A stretch of 64,000 bases of DNA from Deltaproteobacteria bacterium (GCA_017644045.1 JAEPMI010000011.1:122029-186028); one strand, 5' to 3'; counted from the stretch's first letter, positions 27,730-36,709 are shown. Numbers and translations: made by a program. Notes: a model not told the origin generated them from the letters alone.

Positions 27730-27790
27730 GGGGGTGTCGTGCGCGATCCTGGAGGGCAATTGGGATCCGGGATGACACCCCCCGTTGACT
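27730..27790 (+). promoter_or_regulatory. Inverted repeat and promoter element upstream of prs
   Basis: The 289-base region between the XRE gene and prs contains a perfect 9-base inverted repeat, GGGGGTGTC (27730-27738) and GACACCCCC (27774-27782), 35 bases apart. It is followed at once by a -35-like TTGACT (27784-27789); the matching -10 would be TACCCC, which is weak. Spacing suggests a two-site operator. No gene or RNA was seen in the rest of the gap. Confidence 0.45.
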
Positions 27791-27851
27791 TGTGAGAGGC
27801 GCATTGCTACCCCCGGCCCACGTCGCGTCGGGGCGACGTTTGGAGGAGCCG

Positions 27852-28799
27852 ATGTCGTTCAAGTCGACCTGTGTGTTCTCGGGCAACGCGAACACCGCGC
27901 TTGCCGCTGCCATCGCGCAGTACCTCGAGCTGCCGGTTGGTCGCTGCCGCGCGTCTCGTTTCTCCGACGGCGAGTGCTTCGTCGAGATCCAGGAGAACGT
28001 TCGCGGCGTCGACGTCTACGTCATCCAACCGACGTGCGCGCCCGTGAACGACAACCTCATGGAGCTGCTCGTGATGATCGACGCGCTCAAGCGTGCGTCG
28101 GCCGGATCGATCACCGCGGTGATGCCCTACTACGGCTACGCGCGACAGGATCGGAAGTCGGCACCGCGCACGCCGATCACCGCGAAGCTCGTCGCCGATC
28201 TGCTCAGCTCGTCGGGAGTCGATCGCGTCGTCGCGATGGACCTGCACGCGGCGCAGATCCAGGGCTTCTTCAACGTGCCCTTCGATCACCTCTTCGCGAT
28301 GCCGGTGTTCCTCGATCACCTGCGCCCGCGCTTCGGCTCGGACATGCCGGTCTTCGTTTCGCCCGATGCTGGCGGGGTGGAGCGCACGCGCGCCTACGCG
28401 AAGCGGATGGGCGCCGACCTCGCCATCATCGACAAGCGGCGACCGAAGGCAAACATCTCCGAGATCATGCACATCATCGGTGACGTGAAGGATCGCGACT
28501 GCGTGTTGCTCGACGACATGATCGACACGGCGGGCACGCTCACCAACGCCGCGCGCGCACTCGAGTCCAAGGGCGCACGCCGGATCTTCGCCGCCGCGAC
28601 CCATCCGGTGCTCTCCGGTCCCGCCATCGAGCGCATCATCGACTCGCCGCTCGAGCAGGTCATCACGACGGACACGATCCCGCTCCCGGAGTCCGCCGTC
28701 GGCCACGACAAGTTCAAGGTGCTCTCGGTCGCCAAGCTCCTCGGCGAAGCGATCAAGCGGATCCACCACTCGGACTCCGTCTCCAGCCTGTTCGTCTGA
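27852..28799 (+). CDS. prs: Ribose-phosphate pyrophosphokinase
   Basis: Prs makes PRPP from ribose-5-phosphate and ATP, feeding purine, pyrimidine, histidine and tryptophan synthesis. The 315-residue length is typical. Motifs include [33 protein letters not shown] (the flexible loop and ATP site), [12 protein letters not shown] and the PRPP loop [20 protein letters not shown] lies 5 bases upstream of the ATG; the in-frame ATG at 27792 is rejected for lack of similar support. Confidence 0.96.
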   Translation: MSFKSTCVFSGNANTALAAAIAQYLELPVGRCRASRFSDGECFVEIQENVRGVDVYVIQPTCAPVNDNLMELLVMIDALKRASAGSITAVMPYYGYARQDRKSAPRTPITAKLVADLLSSSGVDRVVAMDLHAAQIQGFFNVPFDHLFAMPVFLDHLRPRFGSDMPVFVSPDAGGVERTRAYAKRMGADLAIIDKRRPKANISEIMHIIGDVKDRDCVLLDDMIDTAGTLTNAARALESKGARRIFAAATHPVLSGPAIERIIDSPLEQVITTDTIPLPESAVGHDKFKVLSVAKLLGEAIKRIHHSDSVSSLFV

Positions 28800-28842
28800 G
28801 CGGCCACCGACGACGAGAGTCGTGCCGAGTTCGACGACCCGC

Positions 28843-28870
28843 TTGCGTAACCGATGGGTTACCATAAAAT
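28843..28870 (+). promoter_or_regulatory. ArsR promoter with internal operator
   Basis: -35 TTGCGT (28843-28848), 16-base spacer, -10 TAAAAT (28865-28870). The spacer contains the palindrome GTAACC-GATG-GGTTAC (28847-28862). Transcription would start at or within a base or two of the ATG at 28877, and no ribosome-binding site is visible, so the mRNA is probably leaderless and autorepressed. Confidence 0.65.
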
Positions 28871-28876
28871 GGGCCC

Positions 28877-29209
28877 ATGCCCCGCCCCCGAAGGAACGCA
28901 CCCACGCGTGCGTTCGACGCACTCGGTAACCCGACCCGTCGCTCGATCGTCCGCATCCTCGGCGCCGGGCCGCGGTCGGTTCAGGAGATCGCCGACGAGC
29001 TCCCGGTGAGTCGGCCGGCAGTCTCGAAGCACCTCCGTCTCTTGAGCGACGCGAAGCTCGTCGCGCATCACGCCGACGGAGTGCGCAACGTCTTCCGGTT
29101 GGAGCGTGCGGGCTTCGAAGCGGCGCGTCGCTGGCTCGACGCGTTCTGGGACGACGCGCTCTCGCGCTTCGCGATGGTGGCGGAGAACCTCCCGGAGGAA
29201 GACGCGTGA
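28877..29209 (+). CDS. ArsR-family repressor
   Basis: The 110-residue winged-helix protein shows ALGNPTRRSIVRIL, SVQEIADELPVSRPAVSKHL (recognition helix) and DGVRNVFRL (wing). No metal-binding Cys pair is seen, so it belongs with the SdpR/autorepressor type commonly encoded next to SRPBCC proteins. The palindrome in its own promoter is the likely operator. Its stop overlaps the next start (GTGA), forming a three-gene operon. Confidence 0.88.
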   Translation: MPRPRRNAPTRAFDALGNPTRRSIVRILGAGPRSVQEIADELPVSRPAVSKHLRLLSDAKLVAHHADGVRNVFRLERAGFEAARRWLDAFWDDALSRFAMVAENLPEEDA

Positions 29210-29640
29210 ACGCGGTCGAGAAGTCCGTGGTGGTCCGCTGCTCCGTCGCGCACGCCTTCCGTGTGTTCACCGATCGGATCGATCTCTGGTGGCCGCCGAG
29301 CCACCGGAAGGATCCTGCCTCCGTCTTCTTCCTCGAAGCGGGGGAGGGTGGTCGCTTCGGCGAGCGACTCCCGGCGGGAGACGAACGAGTGCTCGGAGAG
29401 GTGCTCGTCTGGGAGCCGCCTGGGCGACTCGTCTACAGCTGGTGGCCGGGAGCGATCGACGCACCGACGCGAGTCGAGGTCCGGTTCACGGCCGAGGCCG
29501 AAGCGACCCGAGTGGACGTCCGCCACACGGTCGGTGACTCGGGGCTCGGGGAGGAATGGCCGACACGTGCCGCGATCTTCGTCCGAGCCTGGGATCAGGT
29601 ACTGCCGGCCTTCGCGGCCGCGACGGAGGAGGGACCATGA
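29206..29640 (+). CDS. SRPBCC (AHSA1-like) ligand-binding protein
   Basis: This 144-residue protein has an AHSA1/START-like fold: VRCSVAHAFRVFTDRIDLWW, GRFGERL, GEVLVWEPPGRLVYSWWPG and a C-terminal helix ending FVRAWDQVLPAF. Such proteins bind hydrophobic ligands or act as Hsp90-activator homologues. It is the second gene of the ArsR operon and overlaps both neighbours by four bases. Ligand unknown. Confidence 0.85.
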   Translation: MNAVEKSVVVRCSVAHAFRVFTDRIDLWWPPSHRKDPASVFFLEAGEGGRFGERLPAGDERVLGEVLVWEPPGRLVYSWWPGAIDAPTRVEVRFTAEAEATRVDVRHTVGDSGLGEEWPTRAAIFVRAWDQVLPAFAAATEEGP

Positions 29641-30062
29641 AGCGCTATCACGCCGAGACGACCATCGACGCCCCGCCCGAGCGGGTCTGGGCGGTCCTGG
29701 TCGACACCGCCCACTGGCCGGAGTGGGATCCATACTGCGAGAAGATCGAGGGCCAGGTCGCGCTGGGCGCGAAGGTGAAGGCCTTCACCAAGCTCAGTCC
29801 GGGTCGAGGCTTCGCGGTGAAGGTCAGCGAGCTCGACGAGCCGCGGCAGATGGTCTGGAGTGGGGGGATGCCCCTCGGCCTCTTCAAGGGCGTGAGGACC
29901 TACACACTCGAAGCGCGGGAGGACGGAGGCACCGACTTCGCCATGACCGAGGTCTTCAGCGGACCCATGCTCGCCCTGATCGGCGGCACGATCCCCGACA
30001 TGAGCGAGGCCTTCGAGGCCTTCGTGAAGGGGCTGAAGGGCCGCTCCGAGTCGAAGGGCTGA
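29637..30062 (+). CDS. SRPBCC family protein (polyketide cyclase-like)
   Basis: The 141-residue protein begins YHAETTIDAPPERVWAVLVD, then WPEWDPYCEKIEG and a C-terminal helix (MSEAFEAFVKGLK): the typical START/Bet v1-like barrel with a long helix over a hydrophobic cavity. ATGA overlap with the preceding gene makes it the third gene of the ArsR operon. Reaction and ligand are unknown. Confidence 0.85.
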   Translation: MKRYHAETTIDAPPERVWAVLVDTAHWPEWDPYCEKIEGQVALGAKVKAFTKLSPGRGFAVKVSELDEPRQMVWSGGMPLGLFKGVRTYTLEAREDGGTDFAMTEVFSGPMLALIGGTIPDMSEAFEAFVKGLKGRSESKG

Positions 30063-30075
30063 GCCGCCGGGCTCC

Positions 30076-30104
30076 TTGACACCCGGGGCCCCGCCGCTCA
30101 TGTA
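30076..30104 (+). promoter_or_regulatory. Probable promoter of rplY-pth
   Basis: TTGACA (30076-30081) matches the -35 consensus; 17 bases later CATGTA (30099-30104) is a partial -10 match. The rplY start lies about 58 bases beyond, with a ribosome-binding site AGGAGAAG. Confidence 0.5.
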
Positions 30105-30161
30105 CGCCCGTCCCGAGCCCCGATCCGTCCGATCGAGGCCGGTCATAGGAGAAGAAGAGAC

Positions 30162-30791
30162 ATGGAAACGACGAAGCTCGAGGCTGAGGTCCGCGCCCTG
30201 CGCGGAAAGGGGCCCGCTCGTCGGCTGCGTTCCGAGGGTAAGCTCCCCGCCGTGTTCTACGGCCCGGAGGTCGACCCCACGCCGCTGACGGTGGATCCCA
30301 AGGCCCTCGAAGAGGCGCTCCGGGGTCCCCGCGGCCGGAACACCCTCTTCGAGGTCACGTTCGGGAGCGACTCCCATCTGGCCATGGTCCGTGACCTGGA
30401 CGTGGAGCCGGTGTCCCGTGCGCTGATCCACGCGGATCTGCTCAAGGTGACCACCGAGACGCCGATCAAGGTCGAGATTCCGTTCAAGACCAAGGGCCGC
30501 GCGGCCGGTGTGGTCGCCGGCGGCAAGCTCAACGTGACCCGCCGCACCGTCCCGGTGCGCACCACCCCGGGCAACATCCCGACCGAGATCGTCGTCGACG
30601 TGACCGCGCTCGAGATGTTCCAGACCATCTCGGTCAAGGACCTCGTCCTTCCGGAGGGTGTGGAAGCGGCGCTCGCGCCCGAGCTGACCCTCGCGATCGT
30701 CCTCGAGGACCGCAAGGCTCAGAAGGAAGCGGCCGAGGCCGCGGCCGCGGAAGCCGCCGCGGCTGCCCCGGCGGCTGCCCCCGAGAGCTGA
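30162..30791 (+). CDS. rplY: 50S ribosomal protein L25 / stress protein Ctc
   Basis: The 209-residue long-form L25 binds 5S rRNA. The N-terminal domain (1-95) includes RALRGKGPARRLRSEGKLPA, VFYGPEV and VEPVSRALIHADLL; the C-terminal TL5 domain (about 96-185) ends with VLPEGVEAAL. The last 25 residues are Ala/Glu. AGGAGAAGAAG stands close before the ATG. rplY-pth is a conserved bacterial pair. Confidence 0.95.
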   Translation: METTKLEAEVRALRGKGPARRLRSEGKLPAVFYGPEVDPTPLTVDPKALEEALRGPRGRNTLFEVTFGSDSHLAMVRDLDVEPVSRALIHADLLKVTTETPIKVEIPFKTKGRAAGVVAGGKLNVTRRTVPVRTTPGNIPTEIVVDVTALEMFQTISVKDLVLPEGVEAALAPELTLAIVLEDRKAQKEAAEAAAAEAAAAAPAAAPES

Positions 30792-30839
30792 TCCAAGCCG
30801 AGCCGCGCGCCTCGTGCGCGCGGCTCGCGCTCGCCTCCG

Positions 30840-31400
30840 ATGGCTCTCATCGTCGGTCTCGGGAACCCTGGCCCGAAGTATGCCGGGAACCGCCACAACG
30901 TCGGGTTCATGGTCACCCATCACCTGGCGGAGCGGTGGCGTGCGCCCGCGTGGCGCGAGAAGTTCTCCGGCCTCTTCACCAAGACCACGCTCGGCGGGGA
31001 GGACGTCGTCCTCCTCGAGCCGATGACCTACATGAACCTCTCGGGCGAGTCCGTGCAGAAGGCGATGCGCTTCTTCAAGGTCTCCCTCGACCAGGTCGTG
31101 GTCGTCCACGACGAGCTGGACCACCCCTTCGGCGAGATGAAGATCAAGGTCGGCGGGGGGACCGCCGGTCACAACGGCCTGAAGAGCATCGTCCAGCACT
31201 GCGGCGGCAACGGGTTCACCCGGATCCGCTTCGGGATCGGCCGGCCCCGTCACGGAGCGGTCGACAAGTACGTGCTCAGCGACTTCTCGAGCGAGGAGTC
31301 CATCGAGACCGACACGCTCATCGAGCGGGCGGCCGACATGGCCGAAGCCGTCGTCCGCGACGGCACCGAGAAGGCCATGCGCAAATTCCACCGGCGCTGA
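30840..31400 (+). CDS. pth: Peptidyl-tRNA hydrolase
   Basis: Pth frees tRNA from stalled peptidyl-tRNAs. The 186-residue protein has GLGNPGPKYAGNRHNVGF (catalytic His in the RHN motif), EPMTYMNLSGESV, VVHDELDHPFG (the catalytic Asp region) and GGGTAGHNGLKSI. It begins 48 bases after rplY on the same strand. Confidence 0.97.
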   Translation: MALIVGLGNPGPKYAGNRHNVGFMVTHHLAERWRAPAWREKFSGLFTKTTLGGEDVVLLEPMTYMNLSGESVQKAMRFFKVSLDQVVVVHDELDHPFGEMKIKVGGGTAGHNGLKSIVQHCGGNGFTRIRFGIGRPRHGAVDKYVLSDFSSEESIETDTLIERAADMAEAVVRDGTEKAMRKFHRR

Positions 31401-31512
31401 ACGCCGGTTCCGGGCTCTCGTGGCTCCGCTGGCGCCCTCCGCCGGTGGGTGCTAAGAGGCCCGACCTTCCTCGCTCCGGCTTTCGCCGGGGCCACCAGTC
31501 CAGGAGGACACA

Positions 31513-32085
31513 TTGGCAGAACGCACACTGGAGCAGCCCGCGAAGAAGTGGGCTCGCAACTACGAAACCATCTACATCCTTCGCCCGAACGTCGAAGCTG
31601 ACGACGTCGCGAAGGTGGCGACCCGCGTCAAGGACGTGATGGACCGCATGGGCGGCAAGCTCACGAAGGTCGACGTCTGGGGCAAGCGGCGCCTGGCCTA
31701 CAACATCGGGAACTTCACCCGGGGCATCTTCGTGTACCTCGGGTACAGCGCCCACGGTGACCTGATCGCGGAGCTCGAGCGCAACCTGCGCCTCCTCGAC
31801 TCGGTCATGCGCTACCAGACCATCGTCGTGGACGAGCGCATCGACCTCGACGAGGTCACGGTCGACGCGTCCGAGGTCGAGTGGGCCGACATCGAGCTCG
31901 GCGACGACGACGACGACGAGCCGACCACCGCGGAGCGCCTCGGCATGGAAGAGCGCGCCGAGAAGGCCGAGGCCAAGAGCGACGACGACTCCGACGAGGA
32001 CTCGGACGACTCCGACTCGGACTCGGACGATGACGACGACGACAGCGACGACGACGACGACGACGCGAAGAACGAGGAAGAATGA
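31513..32085 (+). CDS. rpsF: 30S ribosomal protein S6 with long acidic tail
   Basis: Residues about 14-115 are a standard S6 ferredoxin-like domain ([35 protein letters not shown]). The remaining 75 residues are an extension made mostly of Asp, Ser and Glu. S6 pairs with S18 on the 30S platform. The TTG start is supported by AGGAGGACACA directly upstream; no ATG gives the conserved N-terminus. Its stop overlaps the rpsR start (ATGA). A small hairpin (CCGGC-TTTC-GCCGG) sits in the leader near 31474-31488. Confidence 0.93.
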   Translation: MAERTLEQPAKKWARNYETIYILRPNVEADDVAKVATRVKDVMDRMGGKLTKVDVWGKRRLAYNIGNFTRGIFVYLGYSAHGDLIAELERNLRLLDSVMRYQTIVVDERIDLDEVTVDASEVEWADIELGDDDDDEPTTAERLGMEERAEKAEAKSDDDSDEDSDDSDSDSDDDDDDSDDDDDDAKNEEE

Positions 32086-32390
32086 TGAGCGACGACAACG
32101 ACGACAACGTGTCCAAGGGCACCGTCATCCGTGAGGGTCGCGCCGACGCGGACCCGCTTGGGATCCGCCGCCGTCGCGGTGGCCGCAAGCGCGCCCCCTC
32201 CTTCACCGCCGAGCCGGGCTTCGAGTTCGACTACAAGGACCCGCAGCAGCTGCGCTACTTCATCACCGACCGCGGCAAGATCGTGCCGCGCCGGATCAGT
32301 GGCCTGACCGCGCAGCAGCAGCGCTCCCTGACGGTCGCCGTCAAGCGCGCGCGCAACATCGCGCTCCTTCCCTACACCTCGGTGAAGTGA
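32082..32390 (+). CDS. rpsR: 30S ribosomal protein S18
   Basis: The C-terminal 70 residues are S18: [50 protein letters not shown]. An N-terminal extension of about 30 residues begins acidic and becomes Arg-rich ([11 protein letters not shown]). It is coupled to rpsF by an ATGA overlap and followed by rplI 7 bases on, the classic S6-S18-L9 order. Confidence 0.95.
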   Translation: MMSDDNDDNVSKGTVIREGRADADPLGIRRRRGGRKRAPSFTAEPGFEFDYKDPQQLRYFITDRGKIVPRRISGLTAQQQRSLTVAVKRARNIALLPYTSVK

Positions 32391-32397
32391 GGAAACG

Positions 32398-32871
32398 ATG
32401 GCCAAGCGAAACGTGAACGTCGTCCTGAAGAAGGACGTGAGCACCCTCGGTCTCTCCGGAGACGTGGTGAAGGTCCGCCCGGGCTACGCGCGGAACTTCC
32501 TCATCCCCCGTGGGATGGCGGTCATCGCCTCCCGCGCCAACGTGAAGCAGATCGAGCACGAGAAGCAGCTCGCTCTCCAGCGCCTGGAGCAGATGCGCGC
32601 CAAGGCCCAGGAGGACGCGAAGCGCTTCGACGGTCTCACCCTCCACGTGGCCAAGCAGGTCGCCGACGTCGAAGAGGGCAAGCTCTTCGGTTCGGTCAGC
32701 CTCGCGGACATCATGGAGGCTCTCGAGGTCAAGGGCTTCGAGGACGTCGACAAGAAGCAGGTCGTTCTTCCCGAGGACGCCATCAAGCGCACCGGCAGCT
32801 ACGAGATCCACATCCGTCTGATGGCGGGCGTGGAGGTCCCGGTGAAGCTCGAGGTCAAGACCGCCGCCTGA
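32398..32871 (+). CDS. rplI: 50S ribosomal protein L9
   Basis: The 157-residue L9 has a N-terminal rRNA-binding domain with VVLKKDVSTLGLSGDVVKVR and PGYARNFLIPRGMAV, a long connecting helix (about 42-75), and a C-terminal domain with GKLFGSVSLADI and the final strands MAGVEVPVKLEV. An intrinsic terminator follows, which separates the ribosomal operon from dnaB. Confidence 0.96.
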   Translation: MAKRNVNVVLKKDVSTLGLSGDVVKVRPGYARNFLIPRGMAVIASRANVKQIEHEKQLALQRLEQMRAKAQEDAKRFDGLTLHVAKQVADVEEGKLFGSVSLADIMEALEVKGFEDVDKKQVVLPEDAIKRTGSYEIHIRLMAGVEVPVKLEVKTAA

Positions 32872-32893
32872 CGGTCTCGGCTCTTCCAGAAAC

Positions 32894-32930
32894 CGAGCGC
32901 GGCTCCGAGAGGGGTCGCGCTCGTTTCGTT
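32894..32930 (+). terminator. Intrinsic terminator after rplI
   Basis: Stem CGAGCGCG / CGCGCTCG around a G-rich interior, followed by TTTCGTT. It lies 24 bases past the L9 stop codon. Confidence 0.75.
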
Positions 32931-33055
32931 CCGTCGTCCTCGATTCCATCGGGAATCACCGAGCCCGCACCGGTTGTCACCCGGGGGCGCTTGCGCGATC
33001 GGTGGCCGGGATGGCAGATCCGGAGACCTTCGCCGTCACCCCCCTGTGGCACGCT

Positions 33056-33079
33056 ACACGTACCTCCCACGATACGTGT
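33056..33079 (+). promoter_or_regulatory. Palindrome upstream of dnaB
   Basis: ACACGTA - 10 bases - TACGTGT: perfect 7-base arms, 37 bases before the dnaB start chosen. The symmetry and spacing (one helical turn plus) look like a dimeric regulator site. No clear -10/-35 was identified nearby. Confidence 0.45.
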
Positions 33080-33115
33080 CGCCGGTCCGCCGTTCGACCG
33101 TCCCCCGAAACCGCC

Positions 33116-34552
33116 ATGTCCGAAGAGATGTTCTCGAGACCGCCCTCACGTCCCCGCTCCGGCGGTGGTGGCGTGCCCGGCGGACGTGTACCCCCGAACG
33201 CGCTCGAAGCAGAGCGCGCGGTGCTCGGTGGCGTGCTCCTCGAGAACGACGCGATGAACGTCATCACGGAGATCCTCGTTCCCGAGGACTTCTACAGCCA
33301 GGCGAACGCGACGCTCTACGAGATCATGCGCGACCTGGCGTCGCGCAGCTCACCGATCGATCAGGTCACGCTCCGCGAGAGCCTGGTCGGCGCGCAGAAG
33401 CTGCAGGCCATCGGTGGCGACGACTACCTCTTCCAGCTGACCAACACGATCCCGACCGTCGCCAACATCGAGGCGCACGCGCGCATCGTGAAGGACAAGG
33501 CGGTCGTCCGGAAGCTCATCACCGCCTGTCACGAGATCGCGGCCACCGGCTATGGTGACTACGGCGAGCTCGAGCAGTACCTGGACCAGGCGGAGGCGAG
33601 CGTCTTCTCCGTCGCCAAGCAGCGCGCGCGAAACCCGTACGAGCACGTCAAGGACGTGGTCATGCGGACCTTCGAGGAGATCCACGAAGCCGCCAAGCGC
33701 GGCGACGCGATCACGGGTCTGTCCACCGGCTTCGACCGCCTCGACAAGATGACCGCCGGCATGCACCCCGGTGACCTGATCATCATCGCCGGTCGCCCCG
33801 GTATGGGTAAGACCTCGTTCGCGCTGAACGTCGGGCTCCAGGCATGCGTGGCGAGCAACGAAGCGGTCGCCATCTTCAGCCTCGAGATGCCGAAAGAGCA
33901 GCTCGTCAAGCGCATGCTCTGCAGCGAGGCGCGCGTCGACGGTACGCGGATGCGTACCGGTCAGCTCCATCGGGACGACTGGCCGAAGCTCGCGAACGCG
34001 GCGGGCATCCTCAGCGAGCTCCCCATCTGGATCGACGACACCCCGTCCATCTCCATGCTCGAGCTTCGCGCCAAGGCACGCCGCCTCCAGTCGGAGCACG
34101 GCCTCGGGCTCATCGTGGTCGACTACCTCCAGCTGATGCGCTCCGGCTCGAAGAACGACAGCCGTGAGCAGGAGATCTCGGAGATCAGTCGAAACCTGAA
34201 GGGCCTGGCCAAGGAGCTCGGCCTCCCGATCATCGCGCTCTCCCAGCTCAACCGCGGTGTCGAGTCACGCGGCAACAAGGACAAGCGGCCACAGCTGAGC
34301 GACCTCCGCGAGTCGGGCGCCATCGAGCAGGACGCGGACACCATCTGGTTCATCTACCGGGACGAGGTCTACAACAAGGAGACCGAGGACCGGGGGGTGG
34401 CAGAGGTCATCATCGGCAAGCAGCGTGCAGGCCCCACGGGGACCTGCCGGGTGCGCTTCTTCAACGAGTTCACCCGTTTCGACAACCTCGCCGAGGACGA
34501 CTACTACGGCGCCGCCGCCGGCGGCGGTGCCGACGACTTCATGGACGGCTGA
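33116..34552 (+). CDS. dnaB: Replicative DNA helicase DnaB
   Basis: DnaB unwinds DNA at the replication fork. The 478-residue protein has the N-terminal dimer domain (NALEAERAVLGGVLLENDAM) and the RecA-like domain with Walker A AGRPGMGKTSFALN, FSLEMPKEQL, Walker B GLIVVDYLQLM, and SQLNRGVESR. The N-terminal 25 residues are Arg/Pro/Gly-rich. The frame stays open upstream to 33002, but the ATG at 33116 is the last before the low-complexity head; 33128 is also possible. No intein seen. Confidence 0.95.
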   Translation: MSEEMFSRPPSRPRSGGGGVPGGRVPPNALEAERAVLGGVLLENDAMNVITEILVPEDFYSQANATLYEIMRDLASRSSPIDQVTLRESLVGAQKLQAIGGDDYLFQLTNTIPTVANIEAHARIVKDKAVVRKLITACHEIAATGYGDYGELEQYLDQAEASVFSVAKQRARNPYEHVKDVVMRTFEEIHEAAKRGDAITGLSTGFDRLDKMTAGMHPGDLIIIAGRPGMGKTSFALNVGLQACVASNEAVAIFSLEMPKEQLVKRMLCSEARVDGTRMRTGQLHRDDWPKLANAAGILSELPIWIDDTPSISMLELRAKARRLQSEHGLGLIVVDYLQLMRSGSKNDSREQEISEISRNLKGLAKELGLPIIALSQLNRGVESRGNKDKRPQLSDLRESGAIEQDADTIWFIYRDEVYNKETEDRGVAEVIIGKQRAGPTGTCRVRFFNEFTRFDNLAEDDYYGAAAGGGADDFMDG

Positions 34553-34650
34553 GCCTCCGGCCCGCTATGCTCCGCCCGCTCGGTAGGGTGTGTGCTGGGT
34601 GTGGTCTCGCCGAAGGGTGAGCGCCGCCCCGAGTCGGAAAGAGTCGGAAC

Positions 34651-36381
34651 ATGCGTCTTGGAATTCTCTCGGTCGGCCTCCTGGTCGGTCTGATGGCGTC
34701 GTTGATCGACGCGCCGGTCGCCCACGCGGGCGGCGTCGAGCTGCCTTCCGCGGGCACACGTGCTCTCGGTCGTGGTGGCGCCGCGCAGGCTCGCGCGGAC
34801 GATCCGATGACGTTGCTCTGGAACCCGGCCGGTCTCGCCCGGACACCCGGCATCCAGCTCTCGCTGCAGACGCACCTCATCCTCTACGACGCCTGCTTCC
34901 AGCGCTTCGGCACCTACGGCGAGTACGCCGGGGACATGCCGAGCCGGGACATGATCGACGCGAGCGGCGAGGAGTTCCGTTGGGACCGCGCGGCGAACGG
35001 CGGGCGCACCCGTTCGTTGATGGATCCGGAGATCGGCTCTCGCTACGACTCGTCGCCGGTCAGCGACTTGCCGCTTCCGGAGGTCTGCAACTCCGGTCGC
35101 CCGCAGGTCGTGCCCAACCTGGTCCTGACCGCCCGGCTCACGCCGGAGTGGGGCTTCGCCTTCGGTCTCGTCGCGCCCGCCGCCGTCGGCAACACCCGCT
35201 GGGGCCGCTCCGAGGGTGGCGTCCAGGGAATCGTCAACGGGTTGCCGGCGCCTTCGCGCTACGCGCTGATCGAAGAGGATCTGCTCATCGCCTTCCCGAC
35301 CATCGGCGTGGCCTACCGCCCGCACCCGGCGGTCAGCATCGGCGCGGCCTTCGGCTGGGGTGTCGCGCCGAGCATCCAGTTCACGACCATCACGCGCGCG
35401 GTCCGCGGCGAGGACTTCGCCAACGACGTGCTCACCGAGCTCGACGCGGCGGACTGGTTCGTGCCCCGGGTCACCGCCTCGGTGCATGTCGTGCCGCACG
35501 ACAACATCGACATCGTCGCCTCGTTCATGTGGCAGGACGATATTCGAGCGGAGGGCGACCTCACGCTCACCACCGGCTACTACCGGCCGGCGGACGACGA
35601 CTACCCGCTCGACCAGGCCACCGTTCCCGGAGTGACCGTCGACGCGCCGCTGCCGTGGCAGGCGGGCCTCTCGTTCCGCTACGCCGACCGCATCACCCCC
35701 CGGCACGACAACCCGGACGCGCAGAGCCGACTGACGAACCGCGTCGAGGACTCGATGCAGAACGAGCGCTGGGACATCGAGCTCGACCTGGTCTACGAGA
35801 TGAACTCGCGCGTCGACCAGTTCACGGTCCTCCTGCCGCCGTGCCCCTCGACCGCCGCGTGTGACCCCCGCGGTCGCTGGGAGGTCCAGGCCGACAACGG
35901 CCTCTTCCAGGGCATCCCGCCGGACATCTCGCTGCAGAAGCAGTGGCGCGACCAGCTCTCGCTGCGCGTGGGTGGCGACTGGAACTTCATCCCCGGCGTG
36001 GGCTCGGCCCGCCTCGGCTTCAGCTACGAGACCAAGGGCATCAAGGACGGCTTCGAGCAGCTCGACATCCTGCCGCTCCAGCGCTTCGGCCTCCACCTCG
36101 GCCTCACCTTCCGAATCGCCAAGTGGTTCGACATCTCGGTCGCCTACGCGCGCATCTTCCAGAGCACGACCACCGTGAGCGAGGATCGCGCGAGCCTGCA
36201 CCAGACGACCGCCGAGACCCGCATCGGTGAGATCGAGACCTGCGGCGAGGACCCGGCCCCCGGCACCTGCAGCCGCATGGACCGCCAGGGCACCTTCGGT
36301 GAGGGCACGGTCATCAACGCCGGCACCTACAAGAGCCACTTCGACATCCTGTCGCTCGGGCTCACGTACCACTTCCGGTAG
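34651..36381 (+). CDS. FadL/OmpP1-type outer-membrane transport protein
   Basis: The 576-residue beta-barrel precursor has signal peptide residues 1-26 (ending AHA-GG). The mature N-terminus (SAGTRALGRGGAAQARADDP then WNPAGLA) is the hallmark plug region of FadL-family porins. Many alternating strands follow, finishing with the aromatic terminus GLTYHFR. The family takes up hydrophobic substrates such as fatty acids. An insertion with Cys residues near 410 is unusual. Single gene, followed by a palindromic element. Confidence 0.83.
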   Translation: MRLGILSVGLLVGLMASLIDAPVAHAGGVELPSAGTRALGRGGAAQARADDPMTLLWNPAGLARTPGIQLSLQTHLILYDACFQRFGTYGEYAGDMPSRDMIDASGEEFRWDRAANGGRTRSLMDPEIGSRYDSSPVSDLPLPEVCNSGRPQVVPNLVLTARLTPEWGFAFGLVAPAAVGNTRWGRSEGGVQGIVNGLPAPSRYALIEEDLLIAFPTIGVAYRPHPAVSIGAAFGWGVAPSIQFTTITRAVRGEDFANDVLTELDAADWFVPRVTASVHVVPHDNIDIVASFMWQDDIRAEGDLTLTTGYYRPADDDYPLDQATVPGVTVDAPLPWQAGLSFRYADRITPRHDNPDAQSRLTNRVEDSMQNERWDIELDLVYEMNSRVDQFTVLLPPCPSTAACDPRGRWEVQADNGLFQGIPPDISLQKQWRDQLSLRVGGDWNFIPGVGSARLGFSYETKGIKDGFEQLDILPLQRFGLHLGLTFRIAKWFDISVAYARIFQSTTTVSEDRASLHQTTAETRIGEIETCGEDPAPGTCSRMDRQGTFGEGTVINAGTYKSHFDILSLGLTYHFR

Positions 36382-36430
36382 CAGGCTTCTCTAGGCCCGC
36401 TCCGGCGGGCTCCGTTGAGCCCGCTGGCCC

Positions 36431-36607
36431 TTGTTCTCGCACAAAGGCACGAAGTGCACGAAGGTGCACAAAGGGGTTGGGGTGATCGCCGGTTGGCGAC
36501 ATGCGTGTCGCCGGCCTGCGTCGCCGAGTCCGGCTGCCGGTCGACGTTCCAACCATCCTTCTTCCTTTGTGGACCTCTGTGCGCTTGGTGCCTTTGTGAG
36601 AGAACAA
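36431..36607. repeat. Palindromic element with terminal inverted repeats (copy 1)
   Basis: The left arm (36431-36474) starts TTGTTCTCGCACAAAGGCAC; the reverse complement of the right arm (36563-36607) starts TTGTTCTCTCACAAAGGCAC. Over about 44 bases they agree at roughly 85 percent. The 88-base centre continues pairing with GGTTGG/CCAACC and carries no ORF. The whole 177 bp could fold as one long hairpin. It fills most of the 328-base gap between the porin and the oxidoreductase gene; nothing else was seen there. Confidence 0.75.
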
Positions 36608-36709
36608 GCTGAACCGCCACCGCTGGGCTCTGGGCTGGGGCGGAGTGGGTGACGAGAGGAGTGAGAAAAGGGGGAGGCTGGTTTCCGCGGGCGCTGGTAC
36701 GCCTGGGGT

